DNA of 16,990 nucleotides, taken from Bacteroidales bacterium UBA6229. GTDB lineage: Bacteria; Bacteroidota; Bacteroidia; Bacteroidales; F082. Location: the NCBI GenBank assembly GCA_002440975.1, contig DJWN01000007.1, positions 1-16,990 on the forward strand, given 5' to 3'. The stretch's first letter is position 1. Each line of letters begins with the position of its first letter. Below, piece by piece: positions 8,683 through 16,242 of this stretch. Both the position numbers and the translations under genes were made by a program. The notes beneath the pieces are model-generated. The model was given only the letters and a program-made list of their open reading frames with translations. It was not told where the DNA came from and made no database searches.

Positions 8683-9749
8683 TAATCAATCGGAGGAATT
8701 TCAATAGCAATTGAGCACCTTTTACCTCTCTTGCGGAATTCAAAAACTGGCCTATGATAAATGATCGAAAAGTCCCCGATAAAATCAGTTGGACTTTCAA
8801 TTTTTGAAGAAGGTGCAAGTTTTTTGTTTTCTGTGTTTTCCGGAGATGCCAGCCAATCATTTACAAAAACTTTCAGATGGTCGTAATAAAATTGCATCTC
8901 GTGTATACCCGAATTGTTTTGATCATCTTCGAGACATTTTACTTCATCCGTAAGCCCAACACCAACAGCAGAAGAAGCAGCATAGATTTTGTAATCAAGG
9001 TAGTTTTGCAAAGTAGAATTTAATGGATAATCATAATAGTAAAGCCGATGATATGTAATTGGACCATAAAAAAACCAATGACATGAACCAGCTGGAGGTG
9101 CATTAAAATGTGCATCAAGCATTGTCTCAAAAATGACAGGAGCGCCAGGTGCACTCTCTCCGTTACAATCAAACTGAGCATTGCGATTCCACAAATATGC
9201 CTCATCCTCCCCAAAATCACCTGAACTCTGGAAAAATCCAGTACCTGAAATAGTAACAATCTGCAGTTTACGTTTATTATCCGGCAATGGCCCGCCATCA
9301 TTGATCATGGCCATAACGAAGCGTTTGTTTTCGCCGCTGATGGCATGGTATTTTTCGGCTAATCCGGATAAGGATTCGTCGTAGCTGGCAAATACCTGTT
9401 GGTACATGGCTTCATAATCGTTTACCAGTTTCATTTCCACATATACTGTATCCCAGTGAAACTTTGCACTTGAGGCATTGCTGTTGGCATAGTAGTAATT
9501 TAGTGTAGCATCAATATACCAGATAGCTGAATCAATGCTGATTTTTTCGCCGCTCTTAAAGGGTACGCCTTGTTTCCAGGCTTGCATGGCTTCATTAAAC
9601 TGCTCAACAAGTTCGGCAGGATTTTCATCGGCTAGTAAAATGGTATGTACTTCTTCGCTGCTTTTATGGCACGAACTAAAATTAACAGCTATCCATCCAC
9701 CAAGAAGGAAAATGGCTAAAACGCCTGCTTTTTCGATTTTTAAACTCAT
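8682..9749 (-). CDS. putative lipoprotein of unknown family, first gene of the surface-protein operon
   Basis: A 355-residue protein I do not recognise. The N-terminus has a positively charged start, a hydrophobic stretch (VLAIFLLGGWIAV) and FSSC, with Cys27 as probable lipidation site; the lipobox lacks the usual Leu at -3, so this is a good but not perfect call. The mature part is acidic at first (SSEEVHTILLADENPAELVE), then rich in Tyr and Trp (IWYIDATLNYYYANSN, YHRLYYYDYPLN), with no catalytic motif that I can name. The C-terminal end is basic (FEFRKRGKRCSIAIEIPPID). It starts the five-gene run and overlaps the next ATG by one base. A surface lipoprotein partner of the T9SS cargo downstream is plausible but inferred only from position. 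Confidence 0.8.
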   Translation of the reverse strand: MSLKIEKAGVLAIFLLGGWIAVNFSSCHKSSEEVHTILLADENPAELVEQFNEAMQAWKQGVPFKSGEKISIDSAIWYIDATLNYYYANSNASSAKFHWDTVYVEMKLVNDYEAMYQQVFASYDESLSGLAEKYHAISGENKRFVMAMINDGGPLPDNKRKLQIVTISGTGFFQSSGDFGEDEAYLWNRNAQFDCNGESAPGAPVIFETMLDAHFNAPPAGSCHWFFYGPITYHRLYYYDYPLNSTLQNYLDYKIYAASSAVGVGLTDEVKCLEDDQNNSGIHEMQFYYDHLKVFVNDWLASPENTENKKLAPSSKIESPTDFIGDFSIIYHRPVFEFRKRGKRCSIAIEIPPID

Positions 9750-9753
9750 AATA

Positions 9754-9765
9754 TTGATTTTTGGT
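9754..9765 (-). promoter_or_regulatory. A-rich translation leader of the lipoprotein gene
   Basis: ACCAAAAATCAA on the minus strand, 4 bases before the ATG at 9749, identical over 12 bases to the sequence before the RHS gene. Related versions stand at 7209-7220 (10 of 12 bases) and 5701-5712 (9 of 12). It probably marks an A-rich initiation region in place of a Shine-Dalgarno site. Confidence 0.45.
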
Positions 9766-9899
9766 TAGTAAAAAAAACACTTTTCCGGTACATATTCCGA
9801 AGTAGTCTTTGTTGATGAATTATTTGATGAAGTATTGGTACAGGTTTTAGTTACAAATTGCACTGCCCCTTCTTCACCCATTATATGTCAAGAAGTACT

Positions 9900-9907
9900 C
9901 AAATCTA
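9900..9907 (-). promoter_or_regulatory. candidate -7 box for the surface-protein operon
   Basis: TAGATTTG on the minus strand fits the Bacteroidota -7 consensus TAnnTTTG, about 150 bases before the ATG at 9749. About 19-22 bases upstream there is only TTTT rather than TTTG as -33 box. In such AT-rich DNA a chance match is possible. Confidence 0.3.
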
Positions 9908-9993
9908 ATCACTTTTTTTTGAAAAAATTTAAAAAAATTTTTAGTCGCCTGATTAGCTGCACTTTAAAAAGAGATATTTTTTTTTTATTTTAC

Positions 9994-10006
9994 TTACATT
10001 ATGTAA
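9994..10006. repeat. 13-base perfect palindrome TTACATTATGTAA
   Basis: Two 6-base arms, TTACAT and ATGTAA, around one central T. It follows a run of T residues and could be a dimeric-regulator site or part of a decayed repeat. No regulator can be assigned. Confidence 0.4.
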
Positions 10007-10330
10007 ACTTGGGTTTTGATCGGGCAAACACAGCTAAAGGTTTTAATCAACATAATGCGAGCAAAAATTTATTCAAAACACTGCCAAATAATGATATAGT
10101 CCCCGCTGAACAGAATCTTTTCTTCATTTCAATATAAGGGAAGTCATCAATCACTTGAAATACTGATACTCACTTTACATGAGATGGTTCTCAGACTACA
10201 TTAATTGAAAAAAATATGACTTCTCACATTTAGAAAAAGTCACTATTTAATCCACTGCCTGAACTTCTTTTTGATTTTAGCAGTAGATGGCGAAGGTTAG
10301 ATAATTTTACACTATAATCCTATAAAAAAT

Positions 10331-10353
10331 AATGTCGTCCCTAACGGGGCATT
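10331..10353. repeat. imperfect hairpin with GTCCC/GGGGC core
   Basis: AATG and CATT form outer arms; TCCC and GGGG pair inside around a TAAC loop with a 3-base bulge. Similar GTCCC-TA-GGGAC palindromes occur as short dispersed repeats in Bacteroidota as I recall them; this copy looks degenerate. There is no U-run behind it that would make it a clear terminator. Confidence 0.3.
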
Positions 10354-10523
10354 CCTGTCAGAGCCTAAATTATTCCAGCTATTAAGCATTTTTTATTTTA
10401 TAAATACCAGACAAGTGTGATAATCTTATTCAAATTTAAGATTAACATCACTTTCCCATTTGCTATACAACGCTGGACTGATATAGCTAAAACAGGCAAG
10501 TAACACAGCTTACCAATCCAGGC

Positions 10524-11402
10524 TCAATCTGCTACAAGCCGATCCAGGGTCTGTTTGATCAGTTTCAACATATAGGGTTGGTAATCACTGCTAAACTGTT
10601 CGGTAACCCTGTTGGCAATGATGACACAAATCGTAAGTGCCTGATGTCCCATCATTTGACTTAAACCGTATAGGGCCGAAGATTCCATTTCCAAATTGGT
10701 CACTTTTTCCCCTTTAAAACGGAATGCCTCAATGCGCTTATTCATCTCCTCGTGCGCAAGACCAAGCCTCAGAGCCCTGCCCTGTGGTGCGTAAAACCCT
10801 CCTGCAGTTGCCGTTATCCCTTGCGTGCAATCAAAGGCAATTTTATCAAGCAATCGTTGCGACCCTCTCACCACATAAGGGTAGGGCAAAGTGGAAGGCC
10901 AATCAGTATCAGCAACAAAAGCATCGGTATAATCCTGAAGCACAACATCTTTGGCTTTGTCGTAAAAATATATGATGCCATCAAAGCCCAGCGCCATCTT
11001 TCCGGCTACAAAGCTATCTCCGGTTGGAATATCGGCCTGAAGTGCCCCGCTGGTTCCCAACCTGATTAGGTTAAGACTTTTGAGATTTGACTTCACCTTT
11101 CTGGTACGCAGGTCCACATTTGCCAAAGCATCAAGCTCGTTCAGCACAATATCAATATTATCCGGCCCCATTCCTGTTGATAAAGCAGTAATTCGTTTCC
11201 CTTTGTAAGTACCTGTGTTTGTATATACTTCACGGTTGCTCACCTTGTATTCAAGCTGATCAAAAAAGGAAGAAACCATTTCAACACGACTCGGATCGCC
11301 AACCAGGATGATGTCGTCGGCCAGTTGATGGGGATGTAATCGCAAATGATAAACGCTACCGTCAGCCGCAAGCACTAACTGGCTTTCAGGAATTCGACGC
11401 AT
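10524..11402 (-). CDS. udp: nucleoside phosphorylase, uridine phosphorylase type
   Basis: A 292-residue cytoplasmic enzyme of the PNP/UDP phosphorylase family, which splits nucleosides with phosphate into base and ribose-1-phosphate in nucleoside salvage. Visible family motifs are GDPSRV (residues 35-40, phosphate binding), STGMGPDNIDIVLNEL (75-90), RLGTSGA (114-120, matching the RVGTTGA of uridine phosphorylase) and LEMESSALYG (about 237-246, ribose-binding EMES). The length is somewhat above the 250 or so of E. coli Udp. Motif spelling favours uridine phosphorylase over purine phosphorylase, but base specificity cannot be read with certainty. It is divergent from the stress-protein gene with a 63-base gap and ends in the long intergenic region. 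Confidence 0.8.
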   Translation of the reverse strand: MRRIPESQLVLAADGSVYHLRLHPHQLADDIILVGDPSRVEMVSSFFDQLEYKVSNREVYTNTGTYKGKRITALSTGMGPDNIDIVLNELDALANVDLRTRKVKSNLKSLNLIRLGTSGALQADIPTGDSFVAGKMALGFDGIIYFYDKAKDVVLQDYTDAFVADTDWPSTLPYPYVVRGSQRLLDKIAFDCTQGITATAGGFYAPQGRALRLGLAHEEMNKRIEAFRFKGEKVTNLEMESSALYGLSQMMGHQALTICVIIANRVTEQFSSDYQPYMLKLIKQTLDRLVAD

Positions 11403-11433
11403 AAGTTATTCTTGTATTATTGAATGATTTGGA

Positions 11434-11441
11434 TAATTTTG
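11434..11441 (+). promoter_or_regulatory. Bacteroidota-type promoter of the stress protein-cinA pair
   Basis: TAATTTTG matches the -7 consensus TAnnTTTG exactly. A CTTG at 11411-11414 (3 of 4 bases of the -33 TTTG) stands 19 bases upstream, the usual spacing. Transcription would begin near 11448, leaving a leader of about 18 bases before the ATG at 11466. Confidence 0.6.
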
Positions 11442-11449
11442 CAAAGGTA
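11442..11449 (-). promoter_or_regulatory. Bacteroidota-type -7 box of the phosphorylase gene
   Basis: TACCTTTG on the minus strand matches TAnnTTTG exactly, about 40 bases before the phosphorylase ATG at 11402. No good -33 TTTG is at the expected distance. It abuts the plus-strand box so that TAATTTTGCAAAGGTA carries both. Confidence 0.5.
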
Positions 11450-11465
11450 ACAAAGAAATTAATCC

Positions 11466-12353
11466 ATGTCCGAAAAAGCCATTTCACTGCTGATACCAGT
11501 TGATTTTAATGAACAATCACTGATAGCACTCGAACAATCCTATAACCTTGCCCGTTTGCTTCAAACGGAATTAGTATTATTGTATGTTCACGAAGAAAGG
11601 GACTTCCTCAACAGCCTTTTTTCCGGAGAACAAAAACAACAAATTACCAAAGACATCAATCACAGGCTCGAAGAAATTGCCAGTGAGGTAAGTAAAAAAA
11701 CAGGCCTGCGCGTAATGCCCGTAGTGAAGCGTGGCAAGGTTCACTCAGCCATACTCGAAACTGCCGAACAGTTCAACAGCCGTTTTATTCTGATGGGCAC
11801 CAATGATGCCCTAACCGAATCAGAAAAATTTGGGATGATAGGCTCCAACACATCCAAAGTGATCAGGCAATCAAAAATTCCGGTGATAACCTTCAACACA
11901 AAAACCCATTTCGATGGATGTCGCAGCATATTACTTCCACTCGATCTCACCAAAGATACCCGCCAAAAGGTAACTCATGCCATACAGATGGCACGACTCT
12001 TTGGAAGCACTATCCAAGTGATCTCGGTATTATGGGATGCTGATTCCAAAGCCATCCAACAACAACTGAAGGCACAACTGTTTCAGGCACAAAATTTTAT
12101 TCAGGAAGCCGGCATCAAATGCAAGGCCACACTGCTCGAAACAGGCAGTTCCACACAGGATTTGGTTCCGGCTATCCTCAATTATTCCAAAGAGCAACAG
12201 GATATCGATCTGATCATGATAATGACACAGCAGGAAAACCGATTGGTCGAGTTTTTCATTGGCTCGGCCGCACAGCAGATTATCCGTGAAAGCACTATTC
12301 CCGTGATGTCTATCATCCCCAAAGACCTTGGTTTTTCTTATATCCAATTTTAA
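11466..12353 (+). CDS. tandem-domain universal stress protein (UspA family)
   Basis: A 295-residue cytoplasmic protein made of two Usp domains. Domain 1 (about 1-145) starts ISLLIPVDFNEQSLIALEQS and ends with FGMIGSNTSKVIRQSKIPVI. Domain 2 (about 153-289) starts SILLPLDLTKDTRQKV and ends IGSAAQQIIRESTIPVMSI. The GS-containing loop at the end of each domain is the usual nucleotide-binding position, but the preceding G-x2-G is not clear in either, so ATP binding is uncertain. Tandem Usp proteins of this size are common in Bacteroidota; their role is stress adaptation in general, without a defined reaction. It lies 6 bases before cinA and probably shares its transcript. Confidence 0.87.
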   Translation: MSEKAISLLIPVDFNEQSLIALEQSYNLARLLQTELVLLYVHEERDFLNSLFSGEQKQQITKDINHRLEEIASEVSKKTGLRVMPVVKRGKVHSAILETAEQFNSRFILMGTNDALTESEKFGMIGSNTSKVIRQSKIPVITFNTKTHFDGCRSILLPLDLTKDTRQKVTHAIQMARLFGSTIQVISVLWDADSKAIQQQLKAQLFQAQNFIQEAGIKCKATLLETGSSTQDLVPAILNYSKEQQDIDLIMIMTQQENRLVEFFIGSAAQQIIRESTIPVMSIIPKDLGFSYIQF

Positions 12354-12359
12354 TCTCCC

Positions 12360-13619
12360 ATGCAAAACAAGGATAAAACCGGCAAAGCCGAGATTATCTC
12401 CATTGGTGATGAATTACTGATAGGTCAGGTTGTCAACACCAATGCTTCCTGGATGGCCGAACACCTCAGCGACAGCGGGATTTACCTGCAACGCATCATA
12501 ACCATCGCCGATGAACCCGATGCTTTATCCGACGCACTTTCGGATGCTATCAGCAGGGCGCAGTTTGTACTGCTCACCGGCGGACTGGGCCCAACAGCCG
12601 ATGATGTGACCAAACCTGCTTTGTGTAGTTTTTTCGACACCCGGCTTGTCTTTCACGAACCAACGCTTAAACATGTGGAATCACTTTTTAAGCTTCGCAA
12701 CTTTCCGCTTACCGATCGCAACCGGCAGCAAGCCTGGCTCCCGGAAGCCTGCACACCACTCACCAACAGTGTGGGAACAGCTCCTGGTATGTGGTTCGAA
12801 AAAGAAAACAGCGTGATTGTTTCGCTTCCGGGCGTCCCTTTCGAAATGAAAACACTGATGGAAGAGGAAGTGCTACCCCGCTTCAAAGCCCTGTTCAGCG
12901 AGATGCATTACCTGCGCAAAACCATTATGACCAGTGGTGTTGGAGAGTCGTTTCTGGCCGACCAGATCAAAGACTGGGAAAATGCTCTTCCCAACTTTCT
13001 CAAACTGGCCTATCTGCCCCAGCCAGGCATCGTAAGGCTGCGGCTAAGTGGCAGACATACCGACCAGAAATTTCTTCAGAAAAGCCTGAAAACAGAAACC
13101 GAAAAACTTTACAAACTGATCCCGAACCTGATTTATGGCTATGATGACGAACTGCTGGAGCAGGTGATTGGGCGTTTGTTAATCGAAAAAAAAGCCAGCC
13201 TTTCAACAGCCGAAAGCTGCACCGGGGGCTATATAGCTCACCTGATCACCAGCATAGCAGGAAGCTCTGCTTACTTTAAAGGCAGTGTGGTGGCTTACGA
13301 AAATCAGGTAAAAGAAAATCAACTTGAAGTATCCGCCACATCACTCGAAAAACATGGTGCAGTAAGCCGGGAAGTTGTTGAACAAATGGCTGCTGGGGTA
13401 CGCCAAAAACTAAATACCACCTATGCTCTTGCCACTTCAGGAATTGCGGGCCCCGATGGAGGAACAGCAGAAAAACCTGTTGGTACCATTTGGATTGCAC
13501 TGGCCGGTCCCGACTTCGTGAAATCAAAACTATTTCATTTTGGAGAACACAGAGGCCGCAATATCCGCCGAAGTGCCCTCACAGCCCTGGAAATACTCAG
13601 ACAGGAGTTGATCAAGTAA
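12360..13619 (+). CDS. cinA: CinA: competence/damage-inducible protein with NMN amidohydrolase domain
   Basis: A 419-residue two-domain protein of normal CinA length. The N-terminal MoCF-like (COG1058) domain shows GDELLIG (16-22) and LLTGGLGPTADD (71-82); in characterised CinA proteins it hydrolyses ADP-ribose. The C-terminal PncC-type domain shows TAESCTGG (283-290), GSSAYFKGSVVAYEN and SGIAGPDGGT (360-369); it deamidates nicotinamide mononucleotide to nicotinate mononucleotide, returning it to NAD synthesis. The start follows the stress-protein stop by 6 bases. The name comes from competence loci, but no recA or competence gene is next to it here. Confidence 0.95.
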   Translation: MQNKDKTGKAEIISIGDELLIGQVVNTNASWMAEHLSDSGIYLQRIITIADEPDALSDALSDAISRAQFVLLTGGLGPTADDVTKPALCSFFDTRLVFHEPTLKHVESLFKLRNFPLTDRNRQQAWLPEACTPLTNSVGTAPGMWFEKENSVIVSLPGVPFEMKTLMEEEVLPRFKALFSEMHYLRKTIMTSGVGESFLADQIKDWENALPNFLKLAYLPQPGIVRLRLSGRHTDQKFLQKSLKTETEKLYKLIPNLIYGYDDELLEQVIGRLLIEKKASLSTAESCTGGYIAHLITSIAGSSAYFKGSVVAYENQVKENQLEVSATSLEKHGAVSREVVEQMAAGVRQKLNTTYALATSGIAGPDGGTAEKPVGTIWIALAGPDFVKSKLFHFGEHRGRNIRRSALTALEILRQELIK

Positions 13620-13736
13620 ATCAAACGTACTGATAAGTTTTTTTTGACTGAATGCTTTTGTAATCCTTTACCTTGATTACTAACATTCTAATCGATCAGT
13701 ATATGGATTGAAAGTACTGAAAAAAATGGAAAATGA

Positions 13737-13829
13737 CTCCCGCAGATTGCGCCGGTTCACACTGATTTTTATTTAATACGATGATAACCGATAGTATATA
13801 TCTGCAATAATCAGCGGAATCAGCGGGAG
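13737..13829. repeat. imperfect inverted-repeat intergenic element
   Basis: The ends, CTCCCGCAGATT (13737-13748) and AATCAGCGGGAG (13818-13829), are inverted repeats with one mismatch. An inner pair, CTGATT (13762-13767) and AATCAG (13809-13814), also matches. AATCAGCGG is repeated directly at 13809-13817 and 13818-13826. Elements of the CCGCAGATT...AATCAGCGGGA kind are frequent between genes in Bacteroidota as I recall. It sits in the convergent gap between cinA and ridA and may act as a bidirectional transcript end or be a non-autonomous mobile repeat. Confidence 0.65.
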
Positions 13830-13868
13830 AATATTAAAATGCGATTTTTTTAGAGAGATTCGAAATGC

Positions 13869-14249
13869 TTATGCTTTTAGGGCAATCATTTCAATTTCCA
13901 CAAACACATTAAGCGGCAAAGTTTTTACTGCAAAGGCTGCTCTTGCAGGCGGATTTTCGGCAAAACGGCTGCCATAAACGGCATTCATGGCGGCAAAATT
14001 GGCCATATCGCTGAGCAGACAAGTGGATTTTACAACCTGGCTGAAGCTGCTACCCGCTGCTTTCAGGATGGCTTCGAGGTTTTTCATCACCTGTTCGGTT
14101 TGTGCGGTGATGTCGCCTTCCACCACTTTTCCGGTTGCCGGATCGATGGGAACCTGTCCGGAGATAAAAATCATTCCATTGGCTACGATGGCCTGGCTGT
14201 AGGGTCCGATGGCTCCTGGTGCATTTGTTGTACTGATAACTTTTTTCAT
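13869..14249 (-). CDS. ridA: RidA family reactive enamine/imine deaminase
   Basis: A 126-residue protein of exactly the usual RidA (YjgF/UK114) length. RidA trimers hydrolyse reactive 2-aminoacrylate and related enamines/imines released by PLP enzymes, giving ketoacids and ammonia. Conserved residues visible are Tyr17 in IGPYSQA, SGQVP (30-34), the substrate-carboxylate Arg103 in PPARAAF and Glu118 in VFVEIEMIA, so the protein should be an active deaminase of the RidA subgroup. It starts 17 bases after the lipid-kinase stop and is likely the last gene of that chain, converging on cinA. Confidence 0.95.
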   Translation of the reverse strand: MKKVISTTNAPGAIGPYSQAIVANGMIFISGQVPIDPATGKVVEGDITAQTEQVMKNLEAILKAAGSSFSQVVKSTCLLSDMANFAAMNAVYGSRFAENPPARAAFAVKTLPLNVFVEIEMIALKA

Positions 14250-14266
14250 GGTATAAAGTTTTGTAT

Positions 14267-15241
14267 TTAAAGGTTTTGAGATAATTTTTTTAAGGCTTTT
14301 TTACGGATGATCAATTTCACGGCTTTAGGGACGATCTCGAAATCCAAAGGGGAGTTGCCCAGTGATTCACCATCGGTTTCGAGGTAGATAGAATGTGGAG
14401 GTACGGAGGTGATGGTAATTTTTTTTCCAGTAAAAACAGATACCTCCGGAAGCTTGATGAAACTGCCATCGTAAAGATTTTTGATGTTTTTGACTACCCT
14501 GAATTTCGATGTCTTGCGAATCACCGTGATATCAAAAAGACCGTCATCCGGAACGGCTTTAGGTAGCTGCATCATACCCCCGCCATTGAATTTGCAGATG
14601 CCGATGCTCAGGCTGAACACCTTATCGTTGAGCACTTCTTTGTCGTCCACTTTGATATGCAGGTGGGTGTTTTTGTATTGAAACAATCCGGTAACCAGAT
14701 TATAAAGATAGGCGAGCGTTCCGCCTTTTCCGCGGGCCTTCATCAGGTTGGTTTTTTTAGCCACCAACGCATCGTAACCCATGCCGGCCATATTAATGAA
14801 ATAGCGGCTTTTGTTTTCGCTGTCGTAGCGGTATTTCACCTTTCCCACATCCTGCAAAAAGGTGCGTTCGTTTTTGAGGATGCGGATGGCCTTTTTGTAT
14901 TTTTTAGGAAATTCGTACATCCTGCCCCAGTCGTTGCCGGTGCCAACGGTTATCATTCCGAGCATGATTTCGGTGGTAGGGAATCGGTTTTGCTGAAAAA
15001 TTCCGTTCACCACTTCGTTCAGCGTGCCATCGCCGCCAACGGCAATAATTTTTTGATAGCCATGTTGTTGTACCAGATCGCGTGTCAGACTGATGGCATG
15101 AAAAGGATGCCTGGTAAGAACTGCTTTAAAATCGAAACCCTTGTTGATGAGCAGCTGTTCTATTTGTGGCCAGTCTTTGGCTGCCTTGCCAACACCAGCA
15201 GTAGGATTAACGATTACGAGCCATCTGTCGGTAGTTTTCAT
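14267..15241 (-). CDS. diacylglycerol kinase family lipid kinase (YegS/DgkB-like)
   Basis: A 324-residue protein of the DAGK catalytic family. NPTAGVGK (12-19), the nucleotide-binding GGDGTLNEVVNG (69-80) and GTGNDWGR (100-107) are all intact; length fits bacterial YegS/DgkB enzymes of about 300 residues. It should phosphorylate a lipid hydroxyl with ATP at the inner membrane; diacylglycerol, sphingoid bases or other lipids cannot be told apart here. Bacteroidota often make sphingolipids, so a sphingosine-kinase-like role is possible. Its ATG overlaps the GT9 stop by 4 bases (ATGA), which fixes the start and indicates coupling. Confidence 0.88.
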   Translation of the reverse strand: MKTTDRWLVIVNPTAGVGKAAKDWPQIEQLLINKGFDFKAVLTRHPFHAISLTRDLVQQHGYQKIIAVGGDGTLNEVVNGIFQQNRFPTTEIMLGMITVGTGNDWGRMYEFPKKYKKAIRILKNERTFLQDVGKVKYRYDSENKSRYFINMAGMGYDALVAKKTNLMKARGKGGTLAYLYNLVTGLFQYKNTHLHIKVDDKEVLNDKVFSLSIGICKFNGGGMMQLPKAVPDDGLFDITVIRKTSKFRVVKNIKNLYDGSFIKLPEVSVFTGKKITITSVPPHSIYLETDGESLGNSPLDFEIVPKAVKLIIRKKALKKLSQNL

Positions 15242-16242
15242 TTCAGCAAACGATTTAGTTGCTCAATAACGGATTCCGGAGTGATTTCGGTGATACAATG
15301 ACATTTTTTGCTTTTTCGGCAGTCGTTACAGCTGCCTGGTTTTACAACGAAGGCGGCCCTTTGCCCCAGTGGAGCCCACCTTCCCGGGTGGATGGGATGC
15401 ATGGGAGGATAGATGCCCAGCGCAATTTTGTTCAAGGCAGCGGCAATGTGCAGTGGACCGGTACTAGCGGCAATTAAACCATCAACCCGATCAATAAATG
15501 CAATAAAGGTTTCCAGATTCATCCTGCCGCAAATATTGATCACATGGGCCGGAAGTCCATTGATCCACTCCTTCAGTTCTTCACCTTCAGCTGTACTTCC
15601 TGAGATAAAAAGCTGGTAGTTGGTTTCGGGCAAGAGCTTTATCAGGGCTTTAAAATTATCGAGCCCCCACTCGCGTGCGCTACCCTTAGAGCGTGGGTGG
15701 AGGATCAGTTTTACTTTGTCAGGATCCATCAATGAATTAAATTCCTCGGGAAGAGAGCTAACCGGCCCGAAACCATAAAAGTTATGGATGTCGTTGAGTT
15801 CAACTACGGATTTGATTCCCAGTCCCTGAGCCAATGCGATGTTAAGCTGTGCTTCGTGCTTGTCTGAGCGTCTTCGCGTAAGCGGAATCAGCTTGTTGCA
15901 ATAAAGGAAGTGATACCATCTGCCGGTAGCCCCGATACGCAGTGGGATGCCTGCCTTTGCCGCAAGTCTGGCGATGTCTTTTTGCGGAAAAACATGTATC
16001 ACAGCATCGCAGTTGTGTTGCTTCAGTTGATCTATTTGATCAGCCCGCGACAGTGTGCCGAGCTCGTCCCAGCTGATAAACTGATCGATATGGATACAGG
16101 AAGCAGCAATGGCCCGGGTATAGTTTTTGCCCAGAAAAACCAGCTTTGTTTCGGGCAACTGTTGTTTTATCCACCCGCACAAAGGAAGGGTAAGCATCAC
16201 ATCGCCAATACTGTCGGTACGGCTGATAAGGATTTTATTCAT
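15238..16242 (-). CDS. glycosyltransferase family 9, LPS heptosyltransferase-like
   Basis: A 334-residue GT9 enzyme if started at the ATG at 16242. The frame is open for 46 more codons to 16380, but those overlap the upstream gene, look unlike GT9, and the family's N-terminus begins at MNKILISRTDSIGDVMLTLP. Further family motifs are HPRSKGSAREWG (nucleotide-sugar side) and STGPLHIAAALNK. GT9 enzymes transfer heptose or similar sugars from ADP-sugars in lipopolysaccharide core synthesis at the inner membrane. Near the C-terminus four cysteines, C305, C308, C314 and C316, cluster as CNDCRKSKKCHC. It overlaps the upstream GT2 gene by 8 bases and the lipid kinase by 4. Confidence 0.88.
   Translation of the reverse strand: MNKILISRTDSIGDVMLTLPLCGWIKQQLPETKLVFLGKNYTRAIAASCIHIDQFISWDELGTLSRADQIDQLKQHNCDAVIHVFPQKDIARLAAKAGIPLRIGATGRWYHFLYCNKLIPLTRRRSDKHEAQLNIALAQGLGIKSVVELNDIHNFYGFGPVSSLPEEFNSLMDPDKVKLILHPRSKGSAREWGLDNFKALIKLLPETNYQLFISGSTAEGEELKEWINGLPAHVINICGRMNLETFIAFIDRVDGLIAASTGPLHIAAALNKIALGIYPPMHPIHPGRWAPLGQRAAFVVKPGSCNDCRKSKKCHCITEITPESVIEQLNRLLK

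Larger units (their letters stand above)
9750..10523. other. 774-base AT-rich intergenic region without a convincing gene
   Basis: This lies between the phosphorylase stop and the first gene of the surface-protein operon, both on minus, so it should hold the end of one transcript and the promoter of the other. It is rich in A and T runs (about 9910-9990). A 13-base palindrome (9994-10006) and a small GTCCC/GGGGC hairpin (10331-10353) are visible. Short open frames on both strands lack recognisable protein features. No tRNA or strong rho-independent terminator was seen. Parts may be decayed dispersed repeats. Confidence 0.6.

Noticed and set aside
10047..10127. 26-residue minus-strand peptide frame starting MKKRFCSAGTISL
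   Set aside because: Too short and without a supported promoter or conserved partner; kept only as part of a possible repeat remnant.
9835..10137. 100-codon plus-strand open frame in the intergenic region
   Set aside because: It is rich in Phe, Lys and Asn as expected from AT-rich DNA, has no domain or signal, and runs through the palindrome and poly-T stretch. No promoter of the plus direction fits it.
13660..13680. GTAATC/GATTAC hairpin after cinA as a terminator
   Set aside because: Only 6 base pairs, mostly A-T, with a 9-base loop and no T-run behind it.
14657..15301. 214-codon plus-strand open frame
   Set aside because: It lies antisense across the intact lipid-kinase gene and the end of the GT9 gene, and its translation has no family features.
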